Assembly (NCBI GenBank): GCA_963971425.1
Contig: OZ020521.1
Coordinates: forward strand, 2,296,501-2,360,500
DNA: 64,000 bases
Reading direction: 5' to 3'
DNA from: Bryoerythrophyllum caledonicum
Taxonomy: Eukaryota; Streptophyta; Bryopsida; Pottiales; Pottiaceae
Part shown: positions 43,860 to 55,372 of the stretch, one piece after another
How positions within the stretch are numbered: the first letter of the stretch is position 1
How the letters are laid out: every line of letters begins with the position of its first letter
Made by a program: the position numbers and the translations under genes
Notes under the pieces: model-generated
The model's input: the letters and a program-made list of their open reading frames with translations, nothing else
Told to the model about the DNA's origin: nothing
Databases searched by the model: none

Positions 43860-45158
43860 GGTGTGTCCTTCCACTTCGAACCCGCCCCACAGCGCAACAT
43901 GTCCCCACCGAGGTTTTGATCTCATCCTCGGGGACATCCCACAAGGTCTCTGGGTTCCATCTATTTCATGGGATGCAAAAGACATTCCATCTTGGAATGT
44001 TTATGCTGAGCCGATTGTTGAGGCCCTCTTTGAATTTGTTGATTCGTTCCTTCATGAACAGAGATGCATTATGGTTATTATTCCTGAGTCTGTGCAGATC
44101 CGCACCGATGTCCGGTCATACGCTGCCACCTACGAGTTCAAGTTACTTCGCGAGTGGTGGGATATTAACAAATTACCGTTGGCGTTGCCCACTGATCCAT
44201 CAAAGAAGGTTACTGATTATTTTTCAAAAAGATAAGCTTCATATTTTTATTACATTTCACCTAATTTCGATCTTTTGCCTTGTCTTTTCTTTTTCAGACC
44301 CACCGTTTTCGGATCCTTCTCTACGTGAGGAACGCGTTACCCTTGGAGTCCTTCACATACATTGTGAATGCGCAGCTGTCAAAGACTGGTTGGGGAGTTG
44401 AAGAGACCGACGTCCTACTCAATCACAACGACTTCACTTCCCAGACTATGTGCGGTAATGTTCCATGGAGGGTTGGACGGGAGAAGGGCGTCATTTTTTA
44501 TCAAATGCTATTGGAAGCCCTCACCAAGCCTAGCGCTGTGATCTTCGATGCATTCGCTTCTACAAAAATCGCTTCACCTTCTTCTATCCTTTCACATTAA
44601 TGTATTTTCCTCTTTCATTCATTGTGTCAATAGTTCTAACATTTTCTAGTCATTTAGGAAACTCCCTTCGCGCGTGTCGCACTGCTGGTCGGCATTTCGT
44701 TGGCTTCAAATCCGATAAGGCTGTTTTTGAGGCGGTGTTGAAGCCACTTTTTATGCCGAAGCCTCTGCGATCCACTTTCGTTCAGTCCACCTCCGTGGAC
44801 CTCACCATTGATGAAGATCCCCCAATCCGCAAGATCACCAAGAGAAATCGATTGAGTAAGTAAGTCTCAATTTTAAGTTTTACTTCCGTAGTTCCTCATT
44901 CACTCAGATTAATTTGTGACCTCGCTTTTTGCTTTCAGTTTGATGGCGTTGGCAGCTTCACCGGATCGGGATTTCTTGCTCCCTTCGTATGCGGGCCAAG
45001 CTGCACACCAGATGGCAAACATAGTCTCCCCCTTCGTCTGCTTCCACTTCCTCTAGTTCTGGTTTTACTTTCAACGACTTCCTTGATCTTGAGGCTTTAG
45101 AGGAGTCCGACATTTTCCTTTCATCGTCGGATAGTTATTGTAACTCTTCTTCCTAGAT
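43860..45158 (+). pseudogene. N4/N6 DNA methyltransferase-like gene, copy 1
   Basis: Predicted exons are 43860-44235, 44299-44598, 44659-44873 and 44940-45158, each preceded by a pyrimidine-rich AG. Exon 1 has FDLILGDIPQGLW, matching the DPPY catalytic motif of amino-methyltransferases but reading DIPQ. Later comes AVIFDAFASTKIASPS (AdoMet motif I, usually DxFxGxG) and RTAGRHFVGFKSDKAVFEAVL, the typical GRxFxGxE segment. The order (catalytic motif first, AdoMet motif later) is that of beta-class enzymes such as CcrM. The last exon needs a 1-bp frame change near 45030 to reach SASTSSSSGFTFNDFLDLE and the stop, so decay is likely. Activity is doubtful. Its role may be transposon-borne. Confidence 0.6.
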
Positions 45159-47300
45159 ACTTTTCATGCACAGCCTAAATCTTGGCAACAAGTTTCTTTG
45201 TGACTTAGCATCTCAAAGCATTTTCTCTCATCTGATTTCTTTGTTCCATGCATTCTTTAATTTCTCTTCCTTCGTTGCGGTTAAGGCCTATACTAGCACA
45301 ATATTCTCCCCACAACACTATTCCTTGTGTCTCGTATAACTAATTGCCTCTCTCAATTCTGACACTTAACCATCTGTGCACCTTTGCTAACACTCCGATA
45401 CCCACTTCTTGTAATGGATATCATAGGAGTTTTGCCGGGTGTCACCTTATACTCTAATTTCAAGTACATTTTTTGGGCTTCCCACAACCGACAACGTCTG
45501 CAGATATAGGGTTCCCTCTGACCTCTTCTTCTTAAGTCATATCTAAAAATTTATTATATTTCTTTTCAGGTAACAGACTCATTCCTATATTATAGAATTT
45601 GAGGTCCCTTTCAATTTACTATCAGTAACATTTTAGACGTAAATGCACTTCAAAGTTTTTACCCCTCGCCGCTCACCGCTCGCAAGATAGCATTTCCCGT
45701 AATATAGCTATCACGATGAAATTATATGACTCCACATCCCCTATTGTTGGACTTCACAATCATTGTAAGTTTTATCAAATTTTATTCAAATTTTTTATTT
45801 GATTGTGTACTCTGTAATTTTAACCTTTTAATAAATGGAAATAAAACCACGAGTTGATAGTCCTGGACATTAGGGAAGAAAAGGAATCGGAAAAAATAAC
45901 CATGGTTAGTGATTCCATGGCTATAGCGTGCATTCTAAGTTTAAAAAATTCTTCGAATTTTCCTCGCAAAGTTTGAGAGACTTATCATTACTTTCCGTCA
46001 AAATAAAGTTTTGCTAGAAAAAAACAACTTTTTTTCCCATTTTTAGACTATTTTTTGCTCACCGCTTGCCACTCACCATTCACCGCTCACAAGGTAGCGT
46101 TGCTCCTTTCCCCCCTCACCTTCCTAAAAAACCCATCCATTTCTCCCAATCCCTACATGTCCATCAATATCCTTCTATTTGAGTTATTTTCATTCTTTGT
46201 ATCCATTTTTTATTACCTTTGTTCTTTTTTCTACATGGTTCTTTGAGTTTTTTAATTTATTTATTTCAATATTACCTTTTCAAGTAAAAGTACCTCTTTG
46301 ATTTTTTTTCCACTTCTATATTACTCAGTATTTTTCTTCCACTTACCAATTTTATTTTATTTTATTAGTCTTTTCATTTCTATCTTATTTGTCTCTAATA
46401 TTTCCACAACTCTCTTCAATGTAATATGTAAGGTGGTGCATAGTATTATTTTTTATTTTTTGTAGTATGTTTATTTTTAATTATATTTTTTCATTTCTAT
46501 CATATCTCTATCATTACAATTTGAATGAATTCTAATCATCTATTAAATATTCATTATTGTGCTTTTCTTTCTAATTATTTATATTACGTGTAAATTGGCT
46601 ACCATTTTTGTCATTCATCTATATATTAAAATCTAAAATGCTCTTAATTTTCTTTTGAAAGGATTGTAGTAGTTCCTATCTTTGTCAAAATTGACACTAA
46701 AAAACGGCCTTCTTGAATTAAGGGTTTATGGTTATGTCTCTATTTTTTTTTAAATTATTACAAGTTAAATTATTTATTTTTTAGAATATATGCAAATATC
46801 AATCAAAGAAGTAAAGTTTATAAGATCATAAAGCGGTTCAAATGGTGAACACAACTGTAGAAAATAGTAAAGTTTCAAGTGGAATACCAAAAACACAAAC
46901 TTACAGAGTGAACGAAAAAATATGTGAAACAAAGAAGTACATCACTAATGCAAAATTAAAAAGTAATATTCGGACTATCATCACTGTTGGTGTTATCCTT
47001 GCTATCCTCAACTGCTTCAATGTCCAAGTATTCAGCAACACGAGGGACATATCGACGGCCTTTGGGTCTCACATGGTGGAGATGATAATCTAGTCATTGC
47101 TTGGGCTAAGTCTTTTACATGTGGCGGAAGTAGAAACGGTCGAGTAGGAGATTTTGCAATGGCATCAATCTACAAAGAATGAAATTAGTATTAAGATACA
47201 ATATAAAAATATACAATTGCAAGTACAAAAATAATAACGACAACTTACTTACTCAAACGATTTTGTTTTGCAACGTGACAAACTAGGATGTCATCTTCGT
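45159..47300. other. AT-rich intergenic DNA between the two methyltransferase-like copies
   Basis: No gene. It contains two copies of a CACCGCTC(A/G)CAAGxTAGC motif at about 45672 and 46079, plus T-rich low-complexity DNA. The short frame at 46842-47093 is not recognised. Confidence 0.5.
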
Positions 47301-47439
47301 CTACGCTAATATCCGCTTGAGAATAAATAGACATTTTAGGCGGTGGTGGAGAATCTCAAAATAATGACAGGACGTCCTCAAAAATATTGGGATACGCCTC
47401 AAAAGCAATCAAATGGCGGCTTGAGTGGCGGCAAGCGTG

Positions 47440-48900
47440 AATAGAGGCTGCTATAAGTAAGCTAATAAGATTAGGGGGATTCTGAAGCCTTGAGAACGAT
47501 AAAAGCAAAAGGATAAATAATACCTATAGAAGCGGTGGCATCAAGGACGACACCACCTGGCTTTGTCAAAGCCTAAATTAGATTTGCATTAAGATTGGAT
47601 CCTTCTCCCGGCCTCCTTTCCAAGGTATAACTCCATTAATGAGTTGTATTTTTTCCGACACGTTGTTGAAGATGATATCATCTTCACCAACATTGATATT
47701 AACATCCAACGTTTGTTGATCTTTTTCAAAATGAAAGAATGGAAGCAATTCATGAAGAAGGAAAAGGATGTGGAAGCGACGTGTTTACAAAAACAATGTA
47801 CATATTAGTCTCAGATATGAAGAAAGAAAATATGGAAGGAATAGGAACTTGTTGAGGATGTCAATTTGAGCTCATTGATATCCCACCAATCTTTGACAAT
47901 TTTGAATTCATATGTTTTAGCATATATTTGTATGTCTGTTCGAATAGTTAGTGAGTCAAGCATAAAAATTAGTAAACATGCATGAGTTTGCAAGTAGAAA
48001 TGAGCAAACTCAAAGATAGCTTCCAATTCAGTTACTTTATACGCGTTCCACTGTGGAATGTCACTGGTAGCAGATGAAATATTTGGAACCGGCAATCCTT
48101 TGGGAATGTCGATAATTATGAGATCAAATCCATCATGAGGACACGATGTAGCACTCACTTGAGTCCCTTGACCCTTTCTAACCTACATACATAAAATCAA
48201 ACAAAATTCAAATAAGAGCGAATCTATTATAGAATTTAATACTTGTTTAATATTATATTAATATGAGAAGGGAAGCTTCAAAATTCATAGAATATCGTAA
48301 TTCACTTCAAAGGTTTTATGACTAATTCAATATTACAATTGACAATGTAGAAAAAAAATAGTTTGAGAGGCATACCGTTTCAATGAACTCATGCATCTTT
48401 TTCGTAAGTGGATGGTCCTTTCCCGATTCCATTAATTGAAAGATGGATGTATTTTCAACAAGAATTTTTGTTGATAAGTTATGAGAAGAAGCAGCACATG
48501 AAGCATAGACAAGTTTCATGGCCTCAATAGAGAGCTTTGATAAACTTGGTTGACATAGGAGGTCGGAGTAGAAATAATTAAATTTGTCACATTCAATAGA
48601 TTAGGAGGAGAGGGTAATCCATTGCCCTCTAGATCAACAATAACTTCTCGAGAAATCTCTGATTTTTGTACATCTTTAAACGCTTTAGATGCCTTTGACG
48701 TCCTCGTTGTCATTGTTGATGCCTTCATTGTCGCTTTTGCCTTTATTGCAATTGTAGCCTTTTTCTTCCCTTTTGAGTTGTTTTCAATGTTATTGCAACC
48801 TCAGGGGCATTCAATGTGTCATCTGCATCCTCTTCAAGCACAATAGCAGGATGTTTCATTTTCAATCCTGCTTTCTCTTCTTCCCCATCCGCAGAACAAA
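47440..48900 (-). pseudogene. N4/N6 DNA methyltransferase-like gene, copy 2
   Basis: On the minus strand, from about 48860: a basic Ala/Thr/Lys-rich N-terminus (MKASTMTTRTSKASK), a segment SIFQLMESGKDHPLTKKMHEF ending at a GTATGC donor near 48372, and an exon from 48181 with FDLIIIDIPKGLPVP (DPPY equivalent). After a frame change come PWKGGREKDP, KPGGVVLDATAS (AdoMet motif I) and CRHSSRHLIAFEA (GRxFxGxE equivalent, about 47430). It matches copy 1 block for block but is diverged and has stops. It lies tail-to-tail with copy 1. Confidence 0.55.
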
Positions 48901-49234
48901 ATGCAGGTGGACAATCTAAGTACCAAGCCCCATTTTGTAAATGAGTAAGACTCTACTTCTGTTGTTGCATTGGAGTGTAGATACATAATTTTGATGTCTT
49001 ATCTATCCAAGATGATAAAAATAGAGGTAGAGCTTGTGGAAAGATGGCGCGTTTCACAACAACTCCTTCCGTATATATCTACACGGAATTAATCAATAAA
49101 ATATAAGATCTTAATCAATAGTAGAACCCTATGAATTCAAACAAATGAGTTAATTGACCCACCTGATGCACATTTGACCCTGTGCATACCTGTGAGGAGT
49201 TTCAATCAAATGTGTGTCGTTGTAGGGTTTTCCT

Positions 49235-50640
49235 CCGACATTGATCTCGGCACCTTGGTACTCTCCCCGATCCTCCCGGAACTTCCACAATATCCGCTCA
49301 TCGAGACGACATATCTTGGCGCCAAGACAGTATAACAATGGGCGAGCATGAGCGGAGAAACCTCGAACTTGGCACCGACTCCCAAGTTACCACATCGACA
49401 ATCAAACGAATCCTGTGAAAACCAACAACTTGGCACCGAGACCCGTGATAGAGCGAGACAATACAACGAGCGGAAACGAGAGCGAAGAAAGCCCACAACT
49501 TGGCACCAAGTCACCACATCGACCACGTGAAAGCAAGAACTCGGCGCCGAGTCACTCATTGAAAATCAAGGACTCGGCACCGAGTCACTCAAAATTGATG
49601 AAGGAATCATCAAGATAAATATTTTTGTCTTTGAGCTCCATAACATTTGTTTATAAGCTTCTTGACACAAAGACCAAATGAATTTCATAAAAAATATGGG
49701 AAAAATGGTTGGTTTAGAGATTATTATCGGTCTCGGCACCGAGACACCTAAATCTCGGTGTTTTTATAAGAACTTATCCTATGGAAAAGGGATCTCGGTA
49801 TCGAGATCCATAAAAACAAACAACAAAAAATATATTAATATATATTTTGTTGTATGTTCAAAGACATCCAGAAGAATCATGTTCACTAGGAAGAGTATCT
49901 TGGCACCGAGACCCATCACATTCAACACTCAAAAATTAGAATCAAAATTCTCCGTTGTATTTCCAATGAAATTCATAAAATAACATATCCACAAAAATGA
50001 GGATCTTGGCATCGAGACCCAATATATCAAACACCCAAAATGAAAGCAACGTACTTCGTTCTTCGTTACAAAGACATTCATGCATTCTCGTTTTCTTCAC
50101 GGAGGGGATCTCAGCACCGAGACCCATCTACTTCAACACTCAAAAAAAAAAGGAAGGGATCTCGACATCGAGACCCATCTACTTTAACACTCAAACAAAA
50201 CATAAACAAAAACAAAAAAAACAAAAAAAAGGGGGGTCTCGGCACTAAGACCCATCTACTTCAACACTCAAAAAAATGAGGAAATTTTTTTTAAAAACGA
50301 AAAAAAGGGAGGGGATCTTGGCACCGAGACCCATCTACTTTAGCACTCAAAAAAAAGAGGAAAAAAAAATTTTAAAAATAGGAGGAGATCTCGGCACTGA
50401 GACCCATGTACTTCAGCACTTGAAAAAAATATAATAATTTAATTAATAAATTAATAAATTAATATAAATAATTAATTTTTTTTAAAAAGAGGGGATCTCG
50501 GCACCGAGACCCATGTACTTTAGCACTTTAAAAAAAAGAAAATTAATTAATTAAAGAAAATTTTAATTTAATTTTAAAAAAAATTTAGAAAAGGAAGGGA
50601 TCTTGGCACGGAGACCCATCTACTTCAGCACTCAAAGAAA
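49235..50640. repeat. Palindromic TCTCGGCACCGAGA array, left part
   Basis: About 17 imperfect units. Each has the near-palindrome TCTCGGCACCGAGA, then CCCATCTACTTCAACACTC and a variable A/T-rich tail, which makes the spacing irregular (about 50-110 bp). The first units (49240-49600) use GACTCGGCACCGAGTC or CTTGGCACC variants. No coding function: the reading frames in it are by-products. Confidence 0.8.
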
Positions 50641-50657
50641 AAGTTATATTAAAAAAT

Positions 50658-51740
50658 ATCTACCTATATAATAGGTGATAGTCTGTCTGTCCGCCGCTCC
50701 CGGTCATGTGACCTCTTTTTCTTGATTTTGACTTCTTGATGTGAAGGGTGGGGCACGGTGATGCACTCTTCTTGACTCTTGATATTAGCTAGTAACCTAA
50801 TGACTCTTGATTCTGACCTCTTGATGTGAAGGGTTTTCTCCTCATATATTAGGTAGGAACCTAATGACTCTTGATTTTTGACCTCTTGATGTGAAGGGTT
50901 TTCTCCTCTTATATTAGGCAAATGTGCACAAAGAGTCAATCAAAATGCGATTGTAAAGTAGAAGTACTTTATTTTTGGAGTGGATTTAAACTAGGGTAAC
51001 GTTTACATGCACTCAAAAATATAAGTACTTTTCCATTTAGATTCAATTTGAGCTTATAGGTTTTAAAATACAAAACATACAAATGTAAATTTAACACACC
51101 ACCCTTCGCTCTCTCTGTCGGGACGACGGATAGAAACCCTAGTACATCCCCGGTTGTCATCAACTGGCCGGGGCAATCCCAAGTTAAATAGACGAATGTA
51201 AATGCAAAAATCAAATTTACCCATTATATACACATTATGTACTATATATAACTATTATTCACTTTAAATGCCCATTATTTATTTCATATACGTATTATTG
51301 TCTTTAGATAACTATCATTTATTTTATGTACCGAGGTGGTATATTGTGTAGTTTGAATATGTTGGAAATTATGGTTTTATTTTTCTAATACATAGCATAA
51401 TTTTAAAACTCAATAAGCCAAATTTGAATAAAAGCCACTATAAAGGATTCCTCCAAAGGGCATTATAAAAGATTCCTCCAAAGGGCACTATAAAGGATTC
51501 CTCCAAAGGGCACTTTAAAGGATTCCTCCAAAGGGCACTATAAAGGATTCCTCCAAAGGGCACTATAAAGGATTCCTCCAAAGGGCACTATAAAGGATCC
51601 CTCCAAAGGGCACATATGGAAGATTCTTTCAAAGTTCACATTCAATTCAAAGGGCACATTTGATTCAAATGGCAATTCCAAAGGTCACGTCTGACCGGGA
51701 GCGGCGGACAGATAGATTGTCGCCTATTATATAGGTAGAT
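50658..51740. mobile_element. 1.1-kb TIR element with internal tandem repeats
   Basis: The ends are roughly 50-bp inverted repeats beginning ATCTACCTATATAATAGG and containing CCGCCGCTCCCGGTCA. They are about 88% identical by eye. Inside the left part, a unit with CCTCTTGATGTGAAGGG recurs about three times (64-bp period). The right part has seven 25-bp repeats. It is non-coding and interrupts the TCTCGGCACCGAGA array. No target duplication was identified. Confidence 0.65.
51436..51610. repeat. 25-bp tandem repeat, seven units
   Basis: Seven consecutive 25-bp units with the core TAAAGGATTCCTCCAAAGGG, differing by one or two bases each, followed by a degenerate eighth copy. It lies inside the 1.1-kb TIR element. 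Confidence 0.9.
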
Positions 51741-51955
51741 CCCTAACAGACTCTTGACTCACATTAGTCACTCGTGTGAGTGGTGACTACTTTTAGTGGC
51801 TTCTAGCTCATGCATATGAATCGTGTACTATTTCTCATATAATAAGAATAGTACATGATTATGCGTTTGGTGAGTGACTCACGAGTTGCAACCTATGAGA
51901 CAGCCACAACACTGAGCAAAGCTGAGCCGGGGATCTCGGCACCGAGACCCATGTA

Positions 51956-54666
51956 CAGTGGGGTGACACCCAAATTGGCACCTTGTGCAATTCCAGGGAT
52001 AGTGCCCACACTGCTGCCAACTTTGACACCCTCCCGAGCACTGGAAAATTGTTATTTATACATGAAATTTTAGACACAAAATCACTGTTATGTTGACAAC
52101 ATGTGTACCAAATTTCAAAGCTAGAAGATTGATACAAAAAAAATATTCAAGATTTACTAACAAGGGATAGCTATAAGAAATGTTTCACAGCTGCCAACTT
52201 TGACACCCTCCCAAGGATTGAAGAAATTTTTTTTTCACATGAAATTTTTGGAGTAGAAATCTCTTTATATTGTATACACATGTGAAAAATTTCAAGTCCA
52301 AAAGACCGACAAAAAAAATGATATTCCAAATCTACCAACAGGTGTAGTTGTGAGAAACAAAGGGGAGAATCGTTTCACAACTTCCAACTTTGACAGCCTC
52401 CCTAGGGCTGAGGATCTGTTATTTCAATATGAAATTTTTGTCACATGATCTTTATGATGTTGATCACATGTATGAAAATTTTCAAGGCCAAAAGATACAC
52501 AAAAAAATAGTTATTTTAAATCTACCAACTTGTATGTCCTCCATTAGCATCAATCACTGCTTGTAACCTAGAGGGCATAGAATGACATAATTGAAGGAGC
52601 TTTGTTTCACTAATTGACTTCCACTCTCTTTCAAGAACTACCTTCAACCCATCTATGTTTCTAAGACATGCCTTGTTACGTTGTACTGCATCTTTTAGAA
52701 TCTTCCACAAGTTCTCAATTGGATTGAAATCGGGAGAGTTTGCAGGCCAATTGAGCTTTTCAAGAAGGCGCAGTTGTCTCCATTCTTCACATATTTTGCT
52801 ACGATCGACGGGTGCGCCATCTTCCACGAGCACTGCATGTGGAACTTTAACCATGAAATGAAATAATTCCCCTTCGTAAACCACTTCCACAAAATCCTTT
52901 GCAGAGCGTCGATCTTTAAGCATGAAAACAAGTTTTGACTTTTGGCCTCCAGCAAATGCGCCCCAAATCATCAAGGAAGTCCGTCCACTTTTAAAAGTAG
53001 GAACTATACAATTTGATGAATACCGCTCATATGCAGTTCTCCAAACACGAACTTGTCTCGAATTCTTTCCAATTTCAAAGGTAGATTCATTTGTCCGAAT
53101 AATACGCTTCCAATCTTCTGCGCTCCATCCACGGTACTTCTGAGCAAAAATCAGCCTTTTGTATATGTGACAAGGTGTCAAAAAAGGTTTTTTGACTGCA
53201 ATTCGACTGAAAATGCCACTTCTATGTAAGAGCCTTTGAATGGTACGTCCACACACTGGAGTATGGCATACACTAGCAATCTCTGATACTGACGCGCAAC
53301 GGTTATTTTCTGAGAAACGCAAAATACTACGCACATCTCTATCACTAAGTTTTGTAGTGTGACTTCCACCACAAGGTTCGTGCTTGTAAGTTCCATTTTC
53401 TCTAAATTTTTTCACCAACCTCTTAACTGTTCTAACGGAAACATTAATAGTGGCTGCAATTTCAGCTTGAGTACTCCCTCCCTCACTCATACCTATAATA
53501 CGTCCACAAATTTCATCGGAAATTGCCATCTGAAATATGTTGAACTTTCTTTTACTAGGCTAACAGAACCTTAAACTCTCATTAACAACACTAACAATTT
53601 TATACACAATCAGTCACTCAATCAAAACATTTAGTCCATTAGGCATAACCACATGCACATCATTTAGCATAGTAAGAATAACCACATACACATCACTCAA
53701 CATGCATAAGCAAGCATGACTAAATTACTCATGCATCACATCACTCATACAACACATCACTCCATGTCTCACACATAACACATTCTTTCTCTCTGCTCTC
53801 ACCATTACTCCAACATCCAATGATCACAAATCACATGCAACATTCCCTTAAGTTTACACAATAGTGTTCAATTGATCTTTAGAGGGGGAAACTTCATCAT
53901 GCCTGTATGATGCAAGTGGTTTCTTCTTGATGTGACACTCCACACTTCTACATTTGGATGTTACTGATTTTTCTTAGATGCATTTATGATTAGGCATTGT
54001 GTCAAATGGATAAGTTCAATGAAGAAGCATGAGGTGTCAAAGATATTTCAATATTTTCACCATGTCCTTGAATTGGTTATTGTCATTACACACGTTGGTA
54101 GATTTAAAATAACTATTTTTTTGTGTATCTTTTGGCCTTGAAAATTTTCATACATGTGATCAACATCATAAAGATCATGTGACAAAAATTTCATGTTGAA
54201 ATAACAGATCCTCAGCCCTAGGGAGGCTGTCAAAGTTGGAAGTTGTAAAACGATTCTCCCCTTTGTTTCTCACAACTACACCTGTTGGTAGATTTGGAAT
54301 ATCATTTTTTTTGTCGGTCTTTTGGACTTGAAATTTTTCACATGTGTATACAACATAAAGGTATTTCTACTCCAAAAATTTCATGTGAAAAAAAAATTTC
54401 TTCAATCCTTGGGAGGGTGTCAAAGTTGGCAACTGTGAAACATTTCTTACAGCTACCCCTTGTTAGTAAATCTTGAATATTTTTTTGTATCAATCTTCTA
54501 GCTTTGAAATTTGGTACACATGTTGTCAACATAACAGTGATTTTGTGTCTAAAATTTCATGTATAAACAACAATTTTCCAGCGCTCGGGAGGGTGTCAAA
54601 GTTGGCAGCAGTGTGAGTACTATCCCTGGAATTGCACAAGGTGCCAATTTGGGTGTCACCCCACTA
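51956..54666. mobile_element. Tc1/mariner element with long IR/DR termini
   Basis: 2711 bp, bounded by TA on both sides (51954-51955 and 54667-54668). The inverted repeats of about 575 bp start (C/T)AGTGGGGTGACACCC. Each arm carries three copies of an 18-bp repeat CCAACTTTGACACCCTCC, spaced about 180-190 bp, near 52018, 52194 and 52384, mirrored near 54221, 54411 and 54587. The insertion split one unit of the TCTCGGCACCGAGA array: left flank GACCCATGTA and right flank TACTTTAGCAC rejoin exactly to the intact unit at 50500-50525. The element contains one transposase gene. Confidence 0.93.
52522..53529 (-). CDS. Tc1/mariner DD34E transposase, first Asp changed to Asn
   Basis: 335 codons, uninterrupted, with start ATG at 53529. 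Helix-turn-helix segments lie at about residues 20-45 (QAEIAATINVSVRTVKRLV) and 77-105. In the catalytic core the first acid is Asn147 (RTNESTFE, family consensus DE), the second is Asp237 (VEDGAP) and the third is Glu272 (DFNPIENLW). There are 34 residues between the last two, which defines DD34E. Loss of the first metal ligand should abolish cleavage, although the frame is otherwise complete. The stop lies inside the left terminal inverted repeat. A single AAT-for-GAT change explains it. Confidence 0.92.
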   Translation of the reverse strand: MAISDEICGRIIGMSEGGSTQAEIAATINVSVRTVKRLVKKFRENGTYKHEPCGGSHTTKLSDRDVRSILRFSENNRCASVSEIASVCHTPVCGRTIQRLLHRSGIFSRIAVKKPFLTPCHIYKRLIFAQKYRGWSAEDWKRIIRTNESTFEIGKNSRQVRVWRTAYERYSSNCIVPTFKSGRTSLMIWGAFAGGQKSKLVFMLKDRRSAKDFVEVVYEGELFHFMVKVPHAVLVEDGAPVDRSKICEEWRQLRLLEKLNWPANSPDFNPIENLWKILKDAVQRNKACLRNIDGLKVVLEREWKSISETKLLQLCHSMPSRLQAVIDANGGHTSW

Positions 54667-54668
54667 TA

Positions 54669-55125
54669 CTTTAGCACTTTAAAAAAAGAAAATTAATTAA
54701 TTAATTAATTTAAGAAAAATTTAATTTAATTTAATAAAAATTTAAAAAAAGGAGGGGATTTTGGCACGGAGGCCCATCTACTTCAACACTCAAAGAAAAA
54801 AAATATTAAAAAATATCTATATATAAAAAGAGGAGATCTCGGCACCGAGACCCATATATTTCAGCACTCAAAAGAGAAGGAAAAAAATTTAATTAAATTT
54901 TTTTTTAAAAATAAAAAAATGGAGGGGATCTCGGCACCGAGTCCCATCTATTTCAGCACCCAAAAAAAAAGGAAGGGATCTCGGTACCAAGACCCATCCA
55001 CTTCAACATCCAATTTTAATTTTTTTAATTAAATTTAAAATTTTGAAAATAAAATTAAAAATGGGAGGGGATCTCGGCACAGAGACCCATCTACTTCAAC
55101 ACTCAAAAACAAAAAATAAAAAAAT
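54669..55125. repeat. Palindromic TCTCGGCACCGAGA array, right part
   Basis: Five further units continue the array of 49235-50640 beyond the mariner insertion, with the same CCCATCTACTTCAACACTC follow-on and A/T-rich tails. Confidence 0.8.
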
Positions 55126-55260
55126 AAAAAATAAAAAATCCAGAAAAACATGCATTCAACCTCTATAAATCATCCCTTGGAATGGAGCCCTGTGACTCCA
55201 ACTTATCCCTACTCCTGATCAGCGGTTACTAGTCACTAGTCATTGGTTACTGATCATTGG

Positions 55261-55372
55261 TTGCATAGTGTCTATCCTCGAGAGGGGTGAGTAGTTCCAT
55301 ACTACTAAATCTATGTCTGGTGGACATGGATTTATTGGTGGAACGAACAGACACTTTATTCACTTTGGTCCC
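55261..55372 (+). repeat. Dispersed LINE-tail-like motif, copy C
   Basis: Reads TAGTGTCTATCCTCGAGAGG, GTGAGTAGTTCC, GGTGGACATGGATTTATTGG, then GAACGAACAGACACTTTATT. It is highly similar to the minus strand of 40284-40389 and, over its second half, of 15220-15272. Confidence 0.6.

Noticed and set aside
49235..50640. CRISPR-like array (repeats with variable spacers)
   Set aside because: The spacers are A/T-tract length variants, not unique sequences, the repeats are imperfect, and the context is a plant nuclear genome. It is a minisatellite.
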